DNA of 45,281 nt from Firmicutes bacterium UBA5010. Its GTDB lineage: Bacteria; Bacillota; Clostridia; Tissierellales; Sedimentibacteraceae. Below the pieces are notes generated by a model, which saw nothing but the letters and a program-made list of their open reading frames with translations, searched no databases and was not told where the DNA came from. Shown here one piece after another: positions 8,348 through 16,820 of this stretch; position 1 is the stretch's first letter, and every line of letters begins with the position of its first letter. The DNA is taken from positions 20,816-66,096 of the forward strand of contig DGYI01000012.1 of NCBI GenBank assembly GCA_002396645.1, in the 5' to 3' direction. A program made the translations under genes and the position numbers.

Positions 8348-8387
8348 AGAAATCCTCCATTGTGTCAAAGCTGCGTGAATTTATTCC

Positions 8388-8410
8388 TCAGCATAAAGCT
8401 GATATGCTGA
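8388..8410. repeat. Small inverted repeat between ogt and trmL
   Basis: TCAGCAT (8388-8394) and ATGCTGA (8404-8410) form a 7-bp perfect inverted repeat around a 9-base loop in the ogt-trmL gap, with no U-run on either side. It may be an RNA hairpin; no function can be assigned. Confidence 0.4.
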
Positions 8411-8426
8411 CTGATTGATTATAACA

Positions 8427-8981
8427 CTATTTCTCTACATAATAAAGAATTTTTTTTATTCTGTCATTTCCTTTTTTTACAATTTTGTGACCTTCCATTT
8501 CTAAAAGCTGTACCTTATATTCAAGTCCCGGAGCAAAACCAACTAAATTATTATCGCTTCCTATTACCCTGTGACAAGGTACTATCAATACTATGTTGTT
8601 TTTATTGTTCGCATTTCCCACCGCTCTTGAAGCCTTTTCATTGCCTACAGCCTTTGCTATTTCACCATAGTTTCTCAATTCTCCGTAAGGAATTTTCATT
8701 AATTCTGTCCAAACTCGTTTATTGAAATCTGTTCCTATAAGTTTAACCGGAATATTCAAATTTTTTGATTTACCGTTTAAATATTCTTCGATAAGCAGTG
8801 TATATTCACTTTTAAACTCACTTTTATGAAGTTTATCAAAGTCAGAATTTAAAGAATATAAAAAGTTTTTTTCTGCTAAAGGTGCTGCATTAAACCATAA
8901 TCTTACAACGTGTTCTTTGGTATATGCAAGAAGCAGCTTATAATTATTAATATTTATACTTTCATAAAATACAGATGACAT
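8427..8981 (-). CDS. ogt: Methylated-DNA--[protein]-cysteine S-methyltransferase
   Basis: This suicide DNA-repair protein removes alkyl groups from O6-alkylguanine onto an active-site cysteine. The motif IVPCHRVIG is present with the acceptor Cys at residue 136 of 184. The helix-turn-helix recognition region GELRNYGEIAKAVGNEKASRAVGNA precedes it in two parts, and NLVGFAPGLEYKVQLLEMEG is the usual C-terminal block. The N-terminal domain is short and poorly conserved, as in other Ogt proteins. The start is ATG 8979-8981 (TGGAGGATATC upstream). It lies between nth and trmL, so two repair genes are adjacent. The ogt/MGMT label is a family-level call. Confidence 0.93.
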   Translation of the reverse strand: MSSVFYESININNYKLLLAYTKEHVVRLWFNAAPLAEKNFLYSLNSDFDKLHKSEFKSEYTLLIEEYLNGKSKNLNIPVKLIGTDFNKRVWTELMKIPYGELRNYGEIAKAVGNEKASRAVGNANNKNNIVLIVPCHRVIGSDNNLVGFAPGLEYKVQLLEMEGHKIVKKGNDRIKKILYYVEK

Positions 8982-9020
8982 GATATCCTCCATTGTATTC
9001 TAAATTTTTTAATTTTAACT

Positions 9021-9662
9021 TTATTTATTCTTAACTTTTTGCAAACTGAGATTATACTTACACAAATCATCCACGGCACATTCATCACATTTAGGATTGC
9101 GTGCTGAACATGTTCTTCTTCCATGTGCTATAAACAAATGATGAGCACTTATCCAATATTCGCTTGGCAGTTTTTTCATAAGCTCATCAGATACCTTGTC
9201 TGCTGTTGATGATTTTGCTAATCCTAATCTTTTGCTGACTCTGAACACATGTGTATCTACCGGAAAAGCAGGTATCTTAAATGCCTCTGACAAAACAACG
9301 CTTGCCGTTTTTCTTCCTACGCCGGATAAAACTATGAGCTCTTCCATTGTTTGGGGAACTTGTCCATTATACAGGCTTGTTAATTCTCTGCATAGATTAT
9401 AAATGTTTTTAGACTTGTTCTTATATAATCCGATTTTTTTAATTTTTCCTTCTATTTCTTCCATACTTAATTTAGAAAAGGCCTCTAAGTCAGGATATTC
9501 TTTATATAACTCTTCTGTAACCGCATTAACGCTTTTATCTGTAGCTTGAGCACTCAGAACAGTTGAAACTAACAGCTGAAAAGGTGTTTTATAATCAAGC
9601 TCGCATTTTGCATCAGGATATGCCTCTTTTAATTTAAAATATATTTTCTGTGCTTTATTCAT
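9021..9662 (-). CDS. nth: Endonuclease III
   Basis: This bifunctional DNA glycosylase/AP lyase removes oxidised pyrimidines. The catalytic Lys118 lies in the helix-hairpin-helix LSGVGRKTASVVLSEAF and the catalytic Asp136 in PVDTHVFRVSKRLGL. The C-terminal [4Fe-4S] loop is complete as C-x6-C-x2-C-x5-C (CSARNPKCDECAVDDLC). Length 213 is typical. The start is ATG 9660-9662 after TGGAGGTGCAG, not the in-frame ATG four codons upstream. It follows queG by 27 bases. Confidence 0.96.
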   Translation of the reverse strand: MNKAQKIYFKLKEAYPDAKCELDYKTPFQLLVSTVLSAQATDKSVNAVTEELYKEYPDLEAFSKLSMEEIEGKIKKIGLYKNKSKNIYNLCRELTSLYNGQVPQTMEELIVLSGVGRKTASVVLSEAFKIPAFPVDTHVFRVSKRLGLAKSSTADKVSDELMKKLPSEYWISAHHLFIAHGRRTCSARNPKCDECAVDDLCKYNLSLQKVKNK

Positions 9663-9689
9663 CTGCACCTCCATGTACTGAGCATAAAA

Positions 9690-10775
9690 TCACAGCTCTA
9701 AAAGCTTTTTATATTCATTTGATATAAACTCATTCTCGTATTTAATTCTATTATATATTATATCTTTACTTTTTTCTATATCTAATTTTAATAATGCCCA
9801 TGCGGCATATGTTTTGAACATTTGAGACTGACCATATAATTCATCTTTTATTATATCGTAAAAATTATTAAATCCCATGTTTGCACAGGCGATTATTGCA
9901 TTTCTTTTCCAGATATTTTTACCTCTCCAGCTTCCCGCAATATTTTCATACTTCAAATTAAACTCTTTATTTGACATTTTAAAAAGCTCTCCTAAGTCTA
10001 CCAAGAGACTGCTGTAATCTTCTTTGGATTCTTGATTTAAAATTTTATAATTTTTAGGACAATTAATTTGGCATATATCACAGCCGTATATCTGATTGCC
10101 CATAGCCTTTCTGTACTCTATAGGGATATACTCTTTGGTTTGGCTTAGATAGGAAACGCATTTCTTTGTATTTATCATTCTATTTTCCAATATTGCACTG
10201 TTAGGACATTTGCTTATGCAAATATTGCAGCTCTTGCACTTGTCAGTAATAATATCAGGCTCGTCTACAGAAATATCCAAGTCAATCAAAACAGACCCTA
10301 AAAAAACAAAGGAGCCGTATTCGTCATCTATAAGCATATTATTTTTGCCTATATAGCCAAGCCCTGATTTGGTGCATACAGCTCTGTCAATTAAGGGAGT
10401 ATTATCCACACATATTTTATAATTAAATTCAATTTCTTTTTTTAGCTTCAAAACAAGCAGTTCAAGCTTTTCATGCAAAACCTTATGATAGTCCATACCA
10501 TAGGAAGACACACTAAGATTTCCCATATCTGTCTTTTCGGGAACTCTATAGCCCTTAGCATATGGAAATATAACAGTAATAATGGTTTTGCAGTTCGGCA
10601 GCAAATAAGAAACATCCAATCTTTTAGATATATCCTGTTCTTCAAATTCACAGCTATAGTCATTTTTTATTCTGTAGTTAAGCAGCTCTGATAATTCATC
10701 AAGCTTTGTCATCTTTGTAAATCCTATTCTATCAATCCCCAAAGCATTTGCTGCTTCTATAATTTTATCTTTCAT
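9690..10775 (-). CDS. queG: Epoxyqueuosine reductase
   Basis: QueG performs the last step of queuosine synthesis in tRNA, reducing epoxyqueuosine with a cobalamin cofactor and two [4Fe-4S] clusters. Both ferredoxin motifs are visible as CKSCNICISKCP and, with the distal cysteines, CDICQINCPKN. The catalytic-domain block IDRAVCTKSGLGYIGKNN lies before them. A C-terminal HEAT-like helical region follows (residues about 285-361). The 361-residue length is normal. AAGGAAAG lies upstream of the ATG. It is sandwiched between spoIVFB and nth in the same run. No other queuosine genes are in the window. Confidence 0.94.
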   Translation of the reverse strand: MKDKIIEAANALGIDRIGFTKMTKLDELSELLNYRIKNDYSCEFEEQDISKRLDVSYLLPNCKTIITVIFPYAKGYRVPEKTDMGNLSVSSYGMDYHKVLHEKLELLVLKLKKEIEFNYKICVDNTPLIDRAVCTKSGLGYIGKNNMLIDDEYGSFVFLGSVLIDLDISVDEPDIITDKCKSCNICISKCPNSAILENRMINTKKCVSYLSQTKEYIPIEYRKAMGNQIYGCDICQINCPKNYKILNQESKEDYSSLLVDLGELFKMSNKEFNLKYENIAGSWRGKNIWKRNAIIACANMGFNNFYDIIKDELYGQSQMFKTYAAWALLKLDIEKSKDIIYNRIKYENEFISNEYKKLLEL

Positions 10776-10797
10776 ACTTATCTTTCCTTTTTTTAAA

Positions 10798-11385
10798 TCA
10801 GATAAATTTCTTGTATGTGTTTTTCACTTTCTCTTCTAAAATCAAGTTATTCTCATAAAAAACGCCCTTCAAGGCCATAAATGATATAGCCAAATAAAAA
10901 ACATTAAAACTTATATAGAAACAGTATGCTGAAATTATTAAGAAAATAATATTTAATGTCAATATTATTTTATGAACATATTTCTTCTTTATATACTGCT
11001 CCAAAATCGATTTTAGTACATTGCCTCCGTCCAAAGGTATTATAGGCAACAGATTTATCAAAGATAAAAAAATATTAATATATGCAATATCATAAAGGAT
11101 GTTATGAAAATAATGTATTGAAAACACGTCGTAAAAATGTATTTTCAATACATCATAATATCTAAATGATAAAAGCATAATCAATATGTTAGTAAGAGGT
11201 CCTGAAAAGAATAAAGCAAGTTTTTTATTTAATGATAAGTCATTTGTATTAATTTGCATATTAATTCCAAATAAAGCTATACGAAATTTAATTATTTTTG
11301 CATGAATTATTAAAGCTGTAACAAAATGTCCTATTTCATGAAGCATTAACGATACATACAAAATCAGCAGATATCTTAACGTCAC
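10798..11385 (-). CDS. spoIVFB: Site-2-type membrane metalloprotease, SpoIVFB-like (M50), GTG start
   Basis: This is an intramembrane zinc protease of the family that in spore-formers cleaves pro-sigma-K in the mother cell. The zinc motif HEIGH is at residues 16-20 in the first membrane segment, and the third ligand is in NLLPIIPLDGG further on. The rest is several hydrophobic helices, without CBS domains. Length 195 is shorter than the Bacillus protein because the C-terminal CBS part is absent. The start appears to be GTG at 11383-11385, a few bases after the end of the spoIVFA-like gene, with only a weak AGAAG upstream, suggesting translational coupling. Its position next to a degenerate M23 protein and the mre cluster matches the spoIVFA-spoIVFB order. 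Confidence 0.85.
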   Translation of the reverse strand: MTLRYLLILYVSLMLHEIGHFVTALIIHAKIIKFRIALFGINMQINTNDLSLNKKLALFFSGPLTNILIMLLSFRYYDVLKIHFYDVFSIHYFHNILYDIAYINIFLSLINLLPIIPLDGGNVLKSILEQYIKKKYVHKIILTLNIIFLIISAYCFYISFNVFYLAISFMALKGVFYENNLILEEKVKNTYKKFI

Positions 11386-11396
11386 TTTGCATTCTT

Positions 11397-12029
11397 CTAT
11401 TCATATATTTTAAATAACTTCGCTGGGTCAATTGATTCACCATTTTCCCAAATTTCCAAATGCAAAAGCTTATTTTCATTGTTTAGTTTTCCTATAATTT
11501 CACCAAGTTTAACCTCATCACCCTTAGAAACAAAAACCTCATCAAACATAGCATATATAATTTTCTTGCTTTTGCTTTCAACTACAATGTAATTTGATAA
11601 TTTGTTGTTTCTTCCAACAGCTATAACCTCACCGTATGATATAGATTTCACAGAGTCCATATTAGAAACAATATCTATACCATGGTTGTAGTTAGTGCTT
11701 TCTATGCTATCATTCTCACCGTATTTGTTTAATATTTTTCCGCTTACAGGAGCTGCATAATCAGAATCCTTAAAAATTCCCGAGCTTATTTTTTTAGAAA
11801 AATTTGAAAACATTGTGCCTATGTTTGATGCTGTCTGTTTAATATCTATTGTTTCACCAAGCTTTTCTTTTGCTATATTCAGATATGCGCCGGTATGACT
11901 GTTTCCAAACTGCTTGGTTGCTATAACCGCTACAACTAAAATAATACTGAATATAATTTGTATCAATAATCTTTTATTAAGATTTTCTTTTCTTTTAATA
12001 TTTATTCTTTTTTTTAATATCTTACTCAC
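11397..12029 (-). CDS. spoIVFA: SpoIVFA-like M23/LytM-domain membrane protein
   Basis: SpoIVFA holds SpoIVFB inactive in the engulfing membrane until a signal arrives. Here a basic N-terminus (KILKKRINIKRKENLNKR) is followed by one membrane segment (IIFSIILVVAVIATK) and a C-terminal LytM-like beta domain with YNHGIDIV, YIVVESKSKKIIYAMF and LLHLEIWENGESIDPAKLF. The zinc-binding His/Asp set of active LytM enzymes is incomplete, as expected for SpoIVFA. Both candidate starts are GTG; the second (12027-12029) is better spaced from AGGGGTG and is used, giving 210 residues. It precedes spoIVFB by 11 bases. The gene symbol is by analogy of domain and position. Confidence 0.78.
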   Translation of the reverse strand: MSKILKKRINIKRKENLNKRLLIQIIFSIILVVAVIATKQFGNSHTGAYLNIAKEKLGETIDIKQTASNIGTMFSNFSKKISSGIFKDSDYAAPVSGKILNKYGENDSIESTNYNHGIDIVSNMDSVKSISYGEVIAVGRNNKLSNYIVVESKSKKIIYAMFDEVFVSKGDEVKLGEIIGKLNNENKLLHLEIWENGESIDPAKLFKIYE

Positions 12030-12105
12030 AATTAGACACACCCCTTTTTTTATTATTGTATTAAAATGTTACAAGCTTTATTACAATAAAATTCGGGGTT
12101 TCGTT

Positions 12106-12810
12106 CTAGCAGATTTTTTTTGCTAAATCCTCAACGATTTTAGATAATTCATCATTATTTTTAGCCAAAAAGTAATCGCTCTTTAAGCTGTCGTATCTAT
12201 CATCATACTTAACAAATGAGACAATAGGCTTTGGAAAAACCTTATTAAAATCCTTAATATTTAAGGCTTCATTTTTCTTTGCCCTATTAACACTATATTT
12301 ATTAATTATTATAAACTTATTTTTAACATTGTTTTCAGATGCTACAATAAAATCATCATTAATCTGTGCTAATGATGAAAATTCATTGTCGTTTAATATT
12401 ATCACTGAATTTATATCTCTTAAATTAATGCAATAAAACTGACTCATCTTCGAAACTTCAATAATAATATAATCATAGTGTCTTTCAAGCTCTGCTATGA
12501 GTTTATTAAAGCTGCTTGTTTCTATATTGCTTAATTTATCCTTTAGTCTTGGTGTCGGCAGCAAGTCTACCTTTTCAGCTATATTTATAAGTGCTTGGTC
12601 TATATTGCACACTCCGTCTAAGGCATCCTTTAAGTCGTAAATAATTTGATCTTCTAATTCAAGATATTCTGATATACTTTTGTTCTTTTCCGAAAATTCC
12701 ACTATCATAACTTTTTTATTTGCCTCAGATAATTCCATAGCAATTTTAGCACAGTACAAACTTTTTCCAATGCGATTTTTTTCAGACGTTACAATAATTT
12801 TATTACTCAT
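12106..12810 (-). CDS. Degenerate MinD/ParA-type P-loop protein in the mre cluster
   Basis: The protein occupies the place where minD normally follows the mre genes and keeps the overall MinD shape (234 residues, deviant Walker A near the N-terminus, YDYIIIEVS strand, C-terminal helix). Important residues are changed. The Walker A reads KNRIGKS (Lys11 to Ser17), keeping the signature Lys and the P-loop Lys-Ser but losing the GG pair. The Walker B Asp of MinD is Glu118. The usual two-Asp motif after the first strand is VEFSEKN. No minC or minE is next to it. It may bind nucleotide without normal hydrolysis, or have a new spatial or sporulation role; alternatively it is a fast-evolving but working MinD. 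GGGAGG precedes the ATG directly after a palindromic element. Confidence 0.6.
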   Translation of the reverse strand: MSNKIIVTSEKNRIGKSLYCAKIAMELSEANKKVMIVEFSEKNKSISEYLELEDQIIYDLKDALDGVCNIDQALINIAEKVDLLPTPRLKDKLSNIETSSFNKLIAELERHYDYIIIEVSKMSQFYCINLRDINSVIILNDNEFSSLAQINDDFIVASENNVKNKFIIINKYSVNRAKKNEALNIKDFNKVFPKPIVSFVKYDDRYDSLKSDYFLAKNNDELSKIVEDLAKKIC

Positions 12811-12823
12811 AATATCCTCCCTT

Positions 12824-12862
12824 ATGCCATAGCCTCGACTTGTCGAGGCATTGAAACGGCAT
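12824..12862. repeat. Nested palindrome between the PBP2 and MinD-like genes (element copy 1)
   Basis: Outer arms ATGCC (12824-12828) and GGCAT (12858-12862) enclose a perfect inner hairpin with arms GCCTCGAC (12832-12839) and GTCGAGGC (12842-12849). On the transcribed strand the distal arm reads ATGGCATAA and runs straight into the Shine-Dalgarno GGGAGGATA of the MinD-like gene. A second copy with the same outer arms and the same placement lies at 26937-26953. Confidence 0.6.
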
Positions 12863-12873
12863 CATTAAATTAT

Positions 12874-15800
12874 TTACTCTTCTTTTTTGACTTCTTCAAC
12901 TGCAGGTCTTTGCAATGTACCGTTTAGTGCAAAGTATTCCGCTATAACATCTCTTACCATAGGAGCCGGATATGTACCAAGTCCTCCTTGAAAAATTACG
13001 CAGGCTACCGCAATTTGCGGGTCATCATAAGGTGCAAATGCAACATACCATGCAAAATCATCAAAAATTTCTCCTGTTTCTGGGTTAATGCCCTCTTTTT
13101 GAGCAGTACCTGTTTTTACTCCTATCTGCATAGGAAGGGCTCTAAGTACAGCACTGTCATTTGCAACCATCTTCATGCCTATTTTTAATTCTTCAAGATT
13201 ATCATAATTATTAAGCTCCATTCTTTCCGAGCTTCTTTCAAATCGCGTGGTATCAGAGCCGTCATAGCTTACTATTTTATCGATAACAGTTACATTATGT
13301 TTATATCCGCCATTTGCTATCATTGATACATAGTTTGCCATTTGTATAGGTGTATAGGAGTTGCCGCCCTGACCGATTGATAAGTTTAAGCTATCTCCGG
13401 AATTCCATACAGAATGGTTAATATAAGTGTATTTTATCGTATCAACAAGAGGCTCTTTAGTTTTATTAGTCTTATTAGGATCTAAATTCAAAGCTTCCAA
13501 TCTTTTATAAACCTCTGTTCTGGTAAGAATATCTTCATTTATCCATCCTAAAATGTTATTTATAGCCTCGCTTAATTCCTCAGAATCCATATTATAGTCA
13601 TCTTTTACATAATATTGTAGATTTTCTTCTAAAAACAATCTTAAATAAAGTCTTGTGCTTGATTTTTTATCTTCCATATTAGGAACTCCGCCTGAATACT
13701 CTCTAGGTATATCAATTTCAATTCCTGTTCTGTCATTTAGCCCAAATTTAATTGCCATTTCAGTAACATCTTCAAAATCAAGCTTTATCGTGTGTCTTTG
13801 ACCTGTAGCAGGATTTTCTCCAAGCATAGTTGTCCAGAAATAAAAGTTACAAGAATTTTTTATAGCTTCATATATATTTTGGTTGCCGTGAATTCCGCCT
13901 CTCATATTGTATATCCAGCAGCCGAATTTTCTTTGTCCTACTTCCATTACACCGGCACAATACACTTTGGTATTAGGATTAACACCCTTTTCAAGAGCAG
14001 CAAGAGCAGTTACCATCTTGAATGTCGAGCCCGGCTGTATTGCTGTTGAAAGTGCAATATTATATAAAGGTCTTGGTGCTAATGGATCTCTCGAATCGTT
14101 CGATAAACTGTTCCAGTCTTCAGTAGAAATCCCTGTAGCAAACAAATTCAGGTCATATGAAGGATTATTTGCAAGAGCCAATGTCTCTCCCGTTTTAATG
14201 TCTAAAACAACCATAGAAGCAGATGTAGCATTTTTATAAGGATCCGGAAACTTATAATTTCCCCATTCGCTTTCATACACATCTCCGGCCTGCAAAGCTT
14301 TCAACCCTTTTTCAAGAACTTCTTCAGTTTTTCTTTGCAGCCTGCTGTCAATAGTTAAATATAAATCATCTCCCGGAACAGGTGCAAGCTCATCAACTGA
14401 TTCAATAGTATTTCCCAAATTGTTTACAGCTACAGTCTTCTTTCCCTTTTGTCCGGCAAGATAACCTTCAAATTTTTCTTCAACACCGGTTTTTCCAATT
14501 ATATCGTCCATACTATATTTGTCGGATTGTTTCACAAGATATTCTTCAATTTCAAATTCATGTGATATTTTACCCAAATACCCTAGTATGTGAGCTGCAA
14601 GCTTTCTTTCGGGATAATACCTTATCGGCTCAATTTCTATATTTATACCACTTAGCTCATGATTTCTTTCAGATATCATCGCTACTGTTTTTTCCGAAAT
14701 ATCATAGCATATGTCTATAGGATGATATGACAAATAACCCTGCTTCTTATATCTGTCTCTTACAATCAGAATATTTCTTGCTTCATAGTCATCTACGCTT
14801 ACGCCTAAATCCTTATCTATTTCTTCTTTTAATTTTTCAAATATTTCTTTAGCATCGGCATCTTCTACTTTTCCGACATTATTTAATATCCAGTCATTCT
14901 TATCCTTTAATGGTGTATATTGCCATGTTGAAATTGAAATGCTTGGATTGATTCCAAGGTTTAAGAGCTCGTACTGTGCATAATATTTTATATCTTCAAC
15001 TATAATATCATTTATTATATCTGTTTCTTTCAGTGCAAGTGCTTTGATTAATTCATATGCAGAAACTGTGCTGTCAAGATTAAGCTCATTTATATATTTT
15101 TGCTTATCAGCATCCTGTGCATATTCATATGTAAGTACGCCCTCTTCTTCCTTTAATACTACAGGCAGGTCATCATGTAAAGAACTTAATTTTTTAATTA
15201 AAATTTCACCGGGAATTACTCTTGAATCATCTTCACCGTATATTGAGTTAAACAAATAATCAAATACATAATATTTAGTTAAATATATAAAATCATCTTT
15301 AGCGGTAGATTCTTTTGTGATTGCCTCATAGTTTAAAATTAAGCCGTTCTTTAATGTCTCATATCTTTGATCCTGTACAAAGGTATATTCTTCTAAGGCT
15401 ATTTCATTTGCCAATCCTTTTCTACTTAAAAATTCATAAGTATATCTTCTTGTCTTAGAATTTGACAGGAGGTTTGGAAAAAATCTATTTTCAGTTTCCA
15501 ACAGATATTCAATTAAAGCATCCGCACTAATATTTTCGTCAATTTTATTGCTTAATAAAAATTCTTTAGTCTTTTCTGTATCGCTTATAAATTGAAACTC
15601 ATTATTTATCAACTCTATAGGAAAATCACTGTATTCTTTTTGTAAAAATAAGTAAACTCTGTTTTTTACATTATATTTTTCCCCATATATCATAGCTTCT
15701 GCGTTTAGCCATTCATTGATGAACTTATTTTCTCTGATAAGTCGTATGATATATTCCGTAGGAGATAGTGTATCATATTCGATTCCATCGGGAGTACCTT

Positions 15801-16179
15801 CATTGCCCTTATTTTTAAAAACAAAGGTATCTAATACTATGGAGAACTCGTCTATCAAGGATTCGCCATTTTCATCAAGTATTTTTGTCAATGTGTATAA
15901 AACATCATTGATATTATTCTGATTTATTTTGTATTTATATAATTGAACAGTAAAGCTTGTTAAGTTATCAGCAAGTATTATACCATTTCTGTCATAAATT
16001 TTACCTCTGGGCGCTTTTATAGGTATATCCTTAATTCTCTTAACATCTGCAATTTCTCTGTATTTTTCACCTTCAACAATAGTTAAAGTAGCTAACTTGA
16101 AAGATAGCATTATTATAATTATTAAAACTATAATATATAAAATATTAAATCTATTTTTAAAAAATCTGGATAGTCCCAT
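12874..16179 (-). CDS. mrdA: Elongasome transpeptidase PBP2, unusually long (1101 aa)
   Basis: This is a class B penicillin-binding protein that cross-links peptidoglycan during lateral wall growth with MreBCD. A short cytoplasmic tail and one membrane anchor (residues about 12-31) are followed by the dimerisation/pedestal motif PRGKIYDRNGIILADN. The transpeptidase domain carries SxxK as STFK (Ser718, Lys721), SxN as SCN (about 773) and KTG as KTGTAQ (about 1020). Length is about 1.7 times the Escherichia coli enzyme. The extra roughly 400 residues lie between residues 80 and 500, in the non-catalytic region, and contain acidic, Lys- and Tyr-rich helices without a domain I recognise. A second insert lies between SxN and KTG (about 830-890). 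AGGAGGG is 13 bases before the ATG, a rather long spacing. Confidence 0.92.
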   Translation of the reverse strand: MGLSRFFKNRFNILYIIVLIIIIMLSFKLATLTIVEGEKYREIADVKRIKDIPIKAPRGKIYDRNGIILADNLTSFTVQLYKYKINQNNINDVLYTLTKILDENGESLIDEFSIVLDTFVFKNKGNEGTPDGIEYDTLSPTEYIIRLIRENKFINEWLNAEAMIYGEKYNVKNRVYLFLQKEYSDFPIELINNEFQFISDTEKTKEFLLSNKIDENISADALIEYLLETENRFFPNLLSNSKTRRYTYEFLSRKGLANEIALEEYTFVQDQRYETLKNGLILNYEAITKESTAKDDFIYLTKYYVFDYLFNSIYGEDDSRVIPGEILIKKLSSLHDDLPVVLKEEEGVLTYEYAQDADKQKYINELNLDSTVSAYELIKALALKETDIINDIIVEDIKYYAQYELLNLGINPSISISTWQYTPLKDKNDWILNNVGKVEDADAKEIFEKLKEEIDKDLGVSVDDYEARNILIVRDRYKKQGYLSYHPIDICYDISEKTVAMISERNHELSGINIEIEPIRYYPERKLAAHILGYLGKISHEFEIEEYLVKQSDKYSMDDIIGKTGVEEKFEGYLAGQKGKKTVAVNNLGNTIESVDELAPVPGDDLYLTIDSRLQRKTEEVLEKGLKALQAGDVYESEWGNYKFPDPYKNATSASMVVLDIKTGETLALANNPSYDLNLFATGISTEDWNSLSNDSRDPLAPRPLYNIALSTAIQPGSTFKMVTALAALEKGVNPNTKVYCAGVMEVGQRKFGCWIYNMRGGIHGNQNIYEAIKNSCNFYFWTTMLGENPATGQRHTIKLDFEDVTEMAIKFGLNDRTGIEIDIPREYSGGVPNMEDKKSSTRLYLRLFLEENLQYYVKDDYNMDSEELSEAINNILGWINEDILTRTEVYKRLEALNLDPNKTNKTKEPLVDTIKYTYINHSVWNSGDSLNLSIGQGGNSYTPIQMANYVSMIANGGYKHNVTVIDKIVSYDGSDTTRFERSSERMELNNYDNLEELKIGMKMVANDSAVLRALPMQIGVKTGTAQKEGINPETGEIFDDFAWYVAFAPYDDPQIAVACVIFQGGLGTYPAPMVRDVIAEYFALNGTLQRPAVEEVKKEE

Positions 16180-16212
16180 TTATATGTCAAGCCCTCCTTT
16201 ACACAAAGCATT

Positions 16213-16234
16213 AATCCCTTTTTAAAAAGGGATT
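16213..16234. repeat. Perfect palindrome between the mreD and PBP2 genes
   Basis: Arms AATCCCTTTTT and AAAAAGGGATT are directly apposed, so the hairpin loop is formed from the T/A centre. Flanking AAAGCA (16205-16210) and TGCTTT (about 16251-16256) could lengthen the structure. It lies in the 112-base mreD-PBP2 gap. On the minus strand no long U-run follows, so it is probably an intercistronic RNA structure rather than a terminator. Confidence 0.5.
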
Positions 16235-16291
16235 CTAATCTTATACATGTGCTTTATTTTAATGATTTATAATTGTTTCATAGATAAAAAC

Positions 16292-16798
16292 TCACAATCT
16301 GTTGTTGAAAAGCTTAATATTTACCAAACCCAATATATAGCTTAACAATCTTTGAACAGGAATACACAATAAAGAATTAATTATTATCTGTATGATAATC
16401 TTATCAACTATAAGCAATATATTATATATATCCATTTTAAGGAAAAACATAACAAAGGCAGTAGCAAAATGATAAAAAACAGTTGCTATCACCGTTACAA
16501 AAATATAGAGAATCTTATTTTCTCTGTTAATTTCTTCACTAAAATGTCCTAAAGTAACCCCGACTATAAAATAAATAAGCGCATTAATGCCTATTATATC
16601 CATTATTAGAACATCATATAAAATTCCTGTAAACAAACCGATAAACCCGCCCATATATTCGTTTGTGGTAAGTGAAAACAGCACAACCAATATAAGTGCA
16701 ATATTAGGAACAACATCAAAAATTTTCACAAAATTATATAGGGTAATCTGCAATATTAAATTGACAAATACAATTAAAATTATGTACAGCCTTTTCAT
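16292..16798 (-). CDS. mreD: Rod-shape membrane protein MreD
   Basis: MreD is the small integral membrane partner of MreC and MreB in the elongasome. The 168 residues are almost wholly hydrophobic with five or six predicted helices (for example NIALILVVLFSLTT, GGFIGLFTGILYDVLIMDII and LIYFIVGVTLGHF in order). This is the classical MreD pattern, including the GLxxGILYDV-type stretch. It follows mreC by 22 bases and precedes the PBP2 gene, the usual order. Sequence conservation in this family is low, so position carries much of the weight. Confidence 0.9.
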   Translation of the reverse strand: MKRLYIILIVFVNLILQITLYNFVKIFDVVPNIALILVVLFSLTTNEYMGGFIGLFTGILYDVLIMDIIGINALIYFIVGVTLGHFSEEINRENKILYIFVTVIATVFYHFATAFVMFFLKMDIYNILLIVDKIIIQIIINSLLCIPVQRLLSYILGLVNIKLFNNRL

Positions 16799-16820
16799 TA
16801 ATCAGTGTTCCTCTCTATTA

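Noticed and set aside
12106..12810. Plasmid-type ParA partition protein
   Set aside because: There is no parB or parS nearby, and its position inside the mre-spoIVF run fits a MinD descendant.
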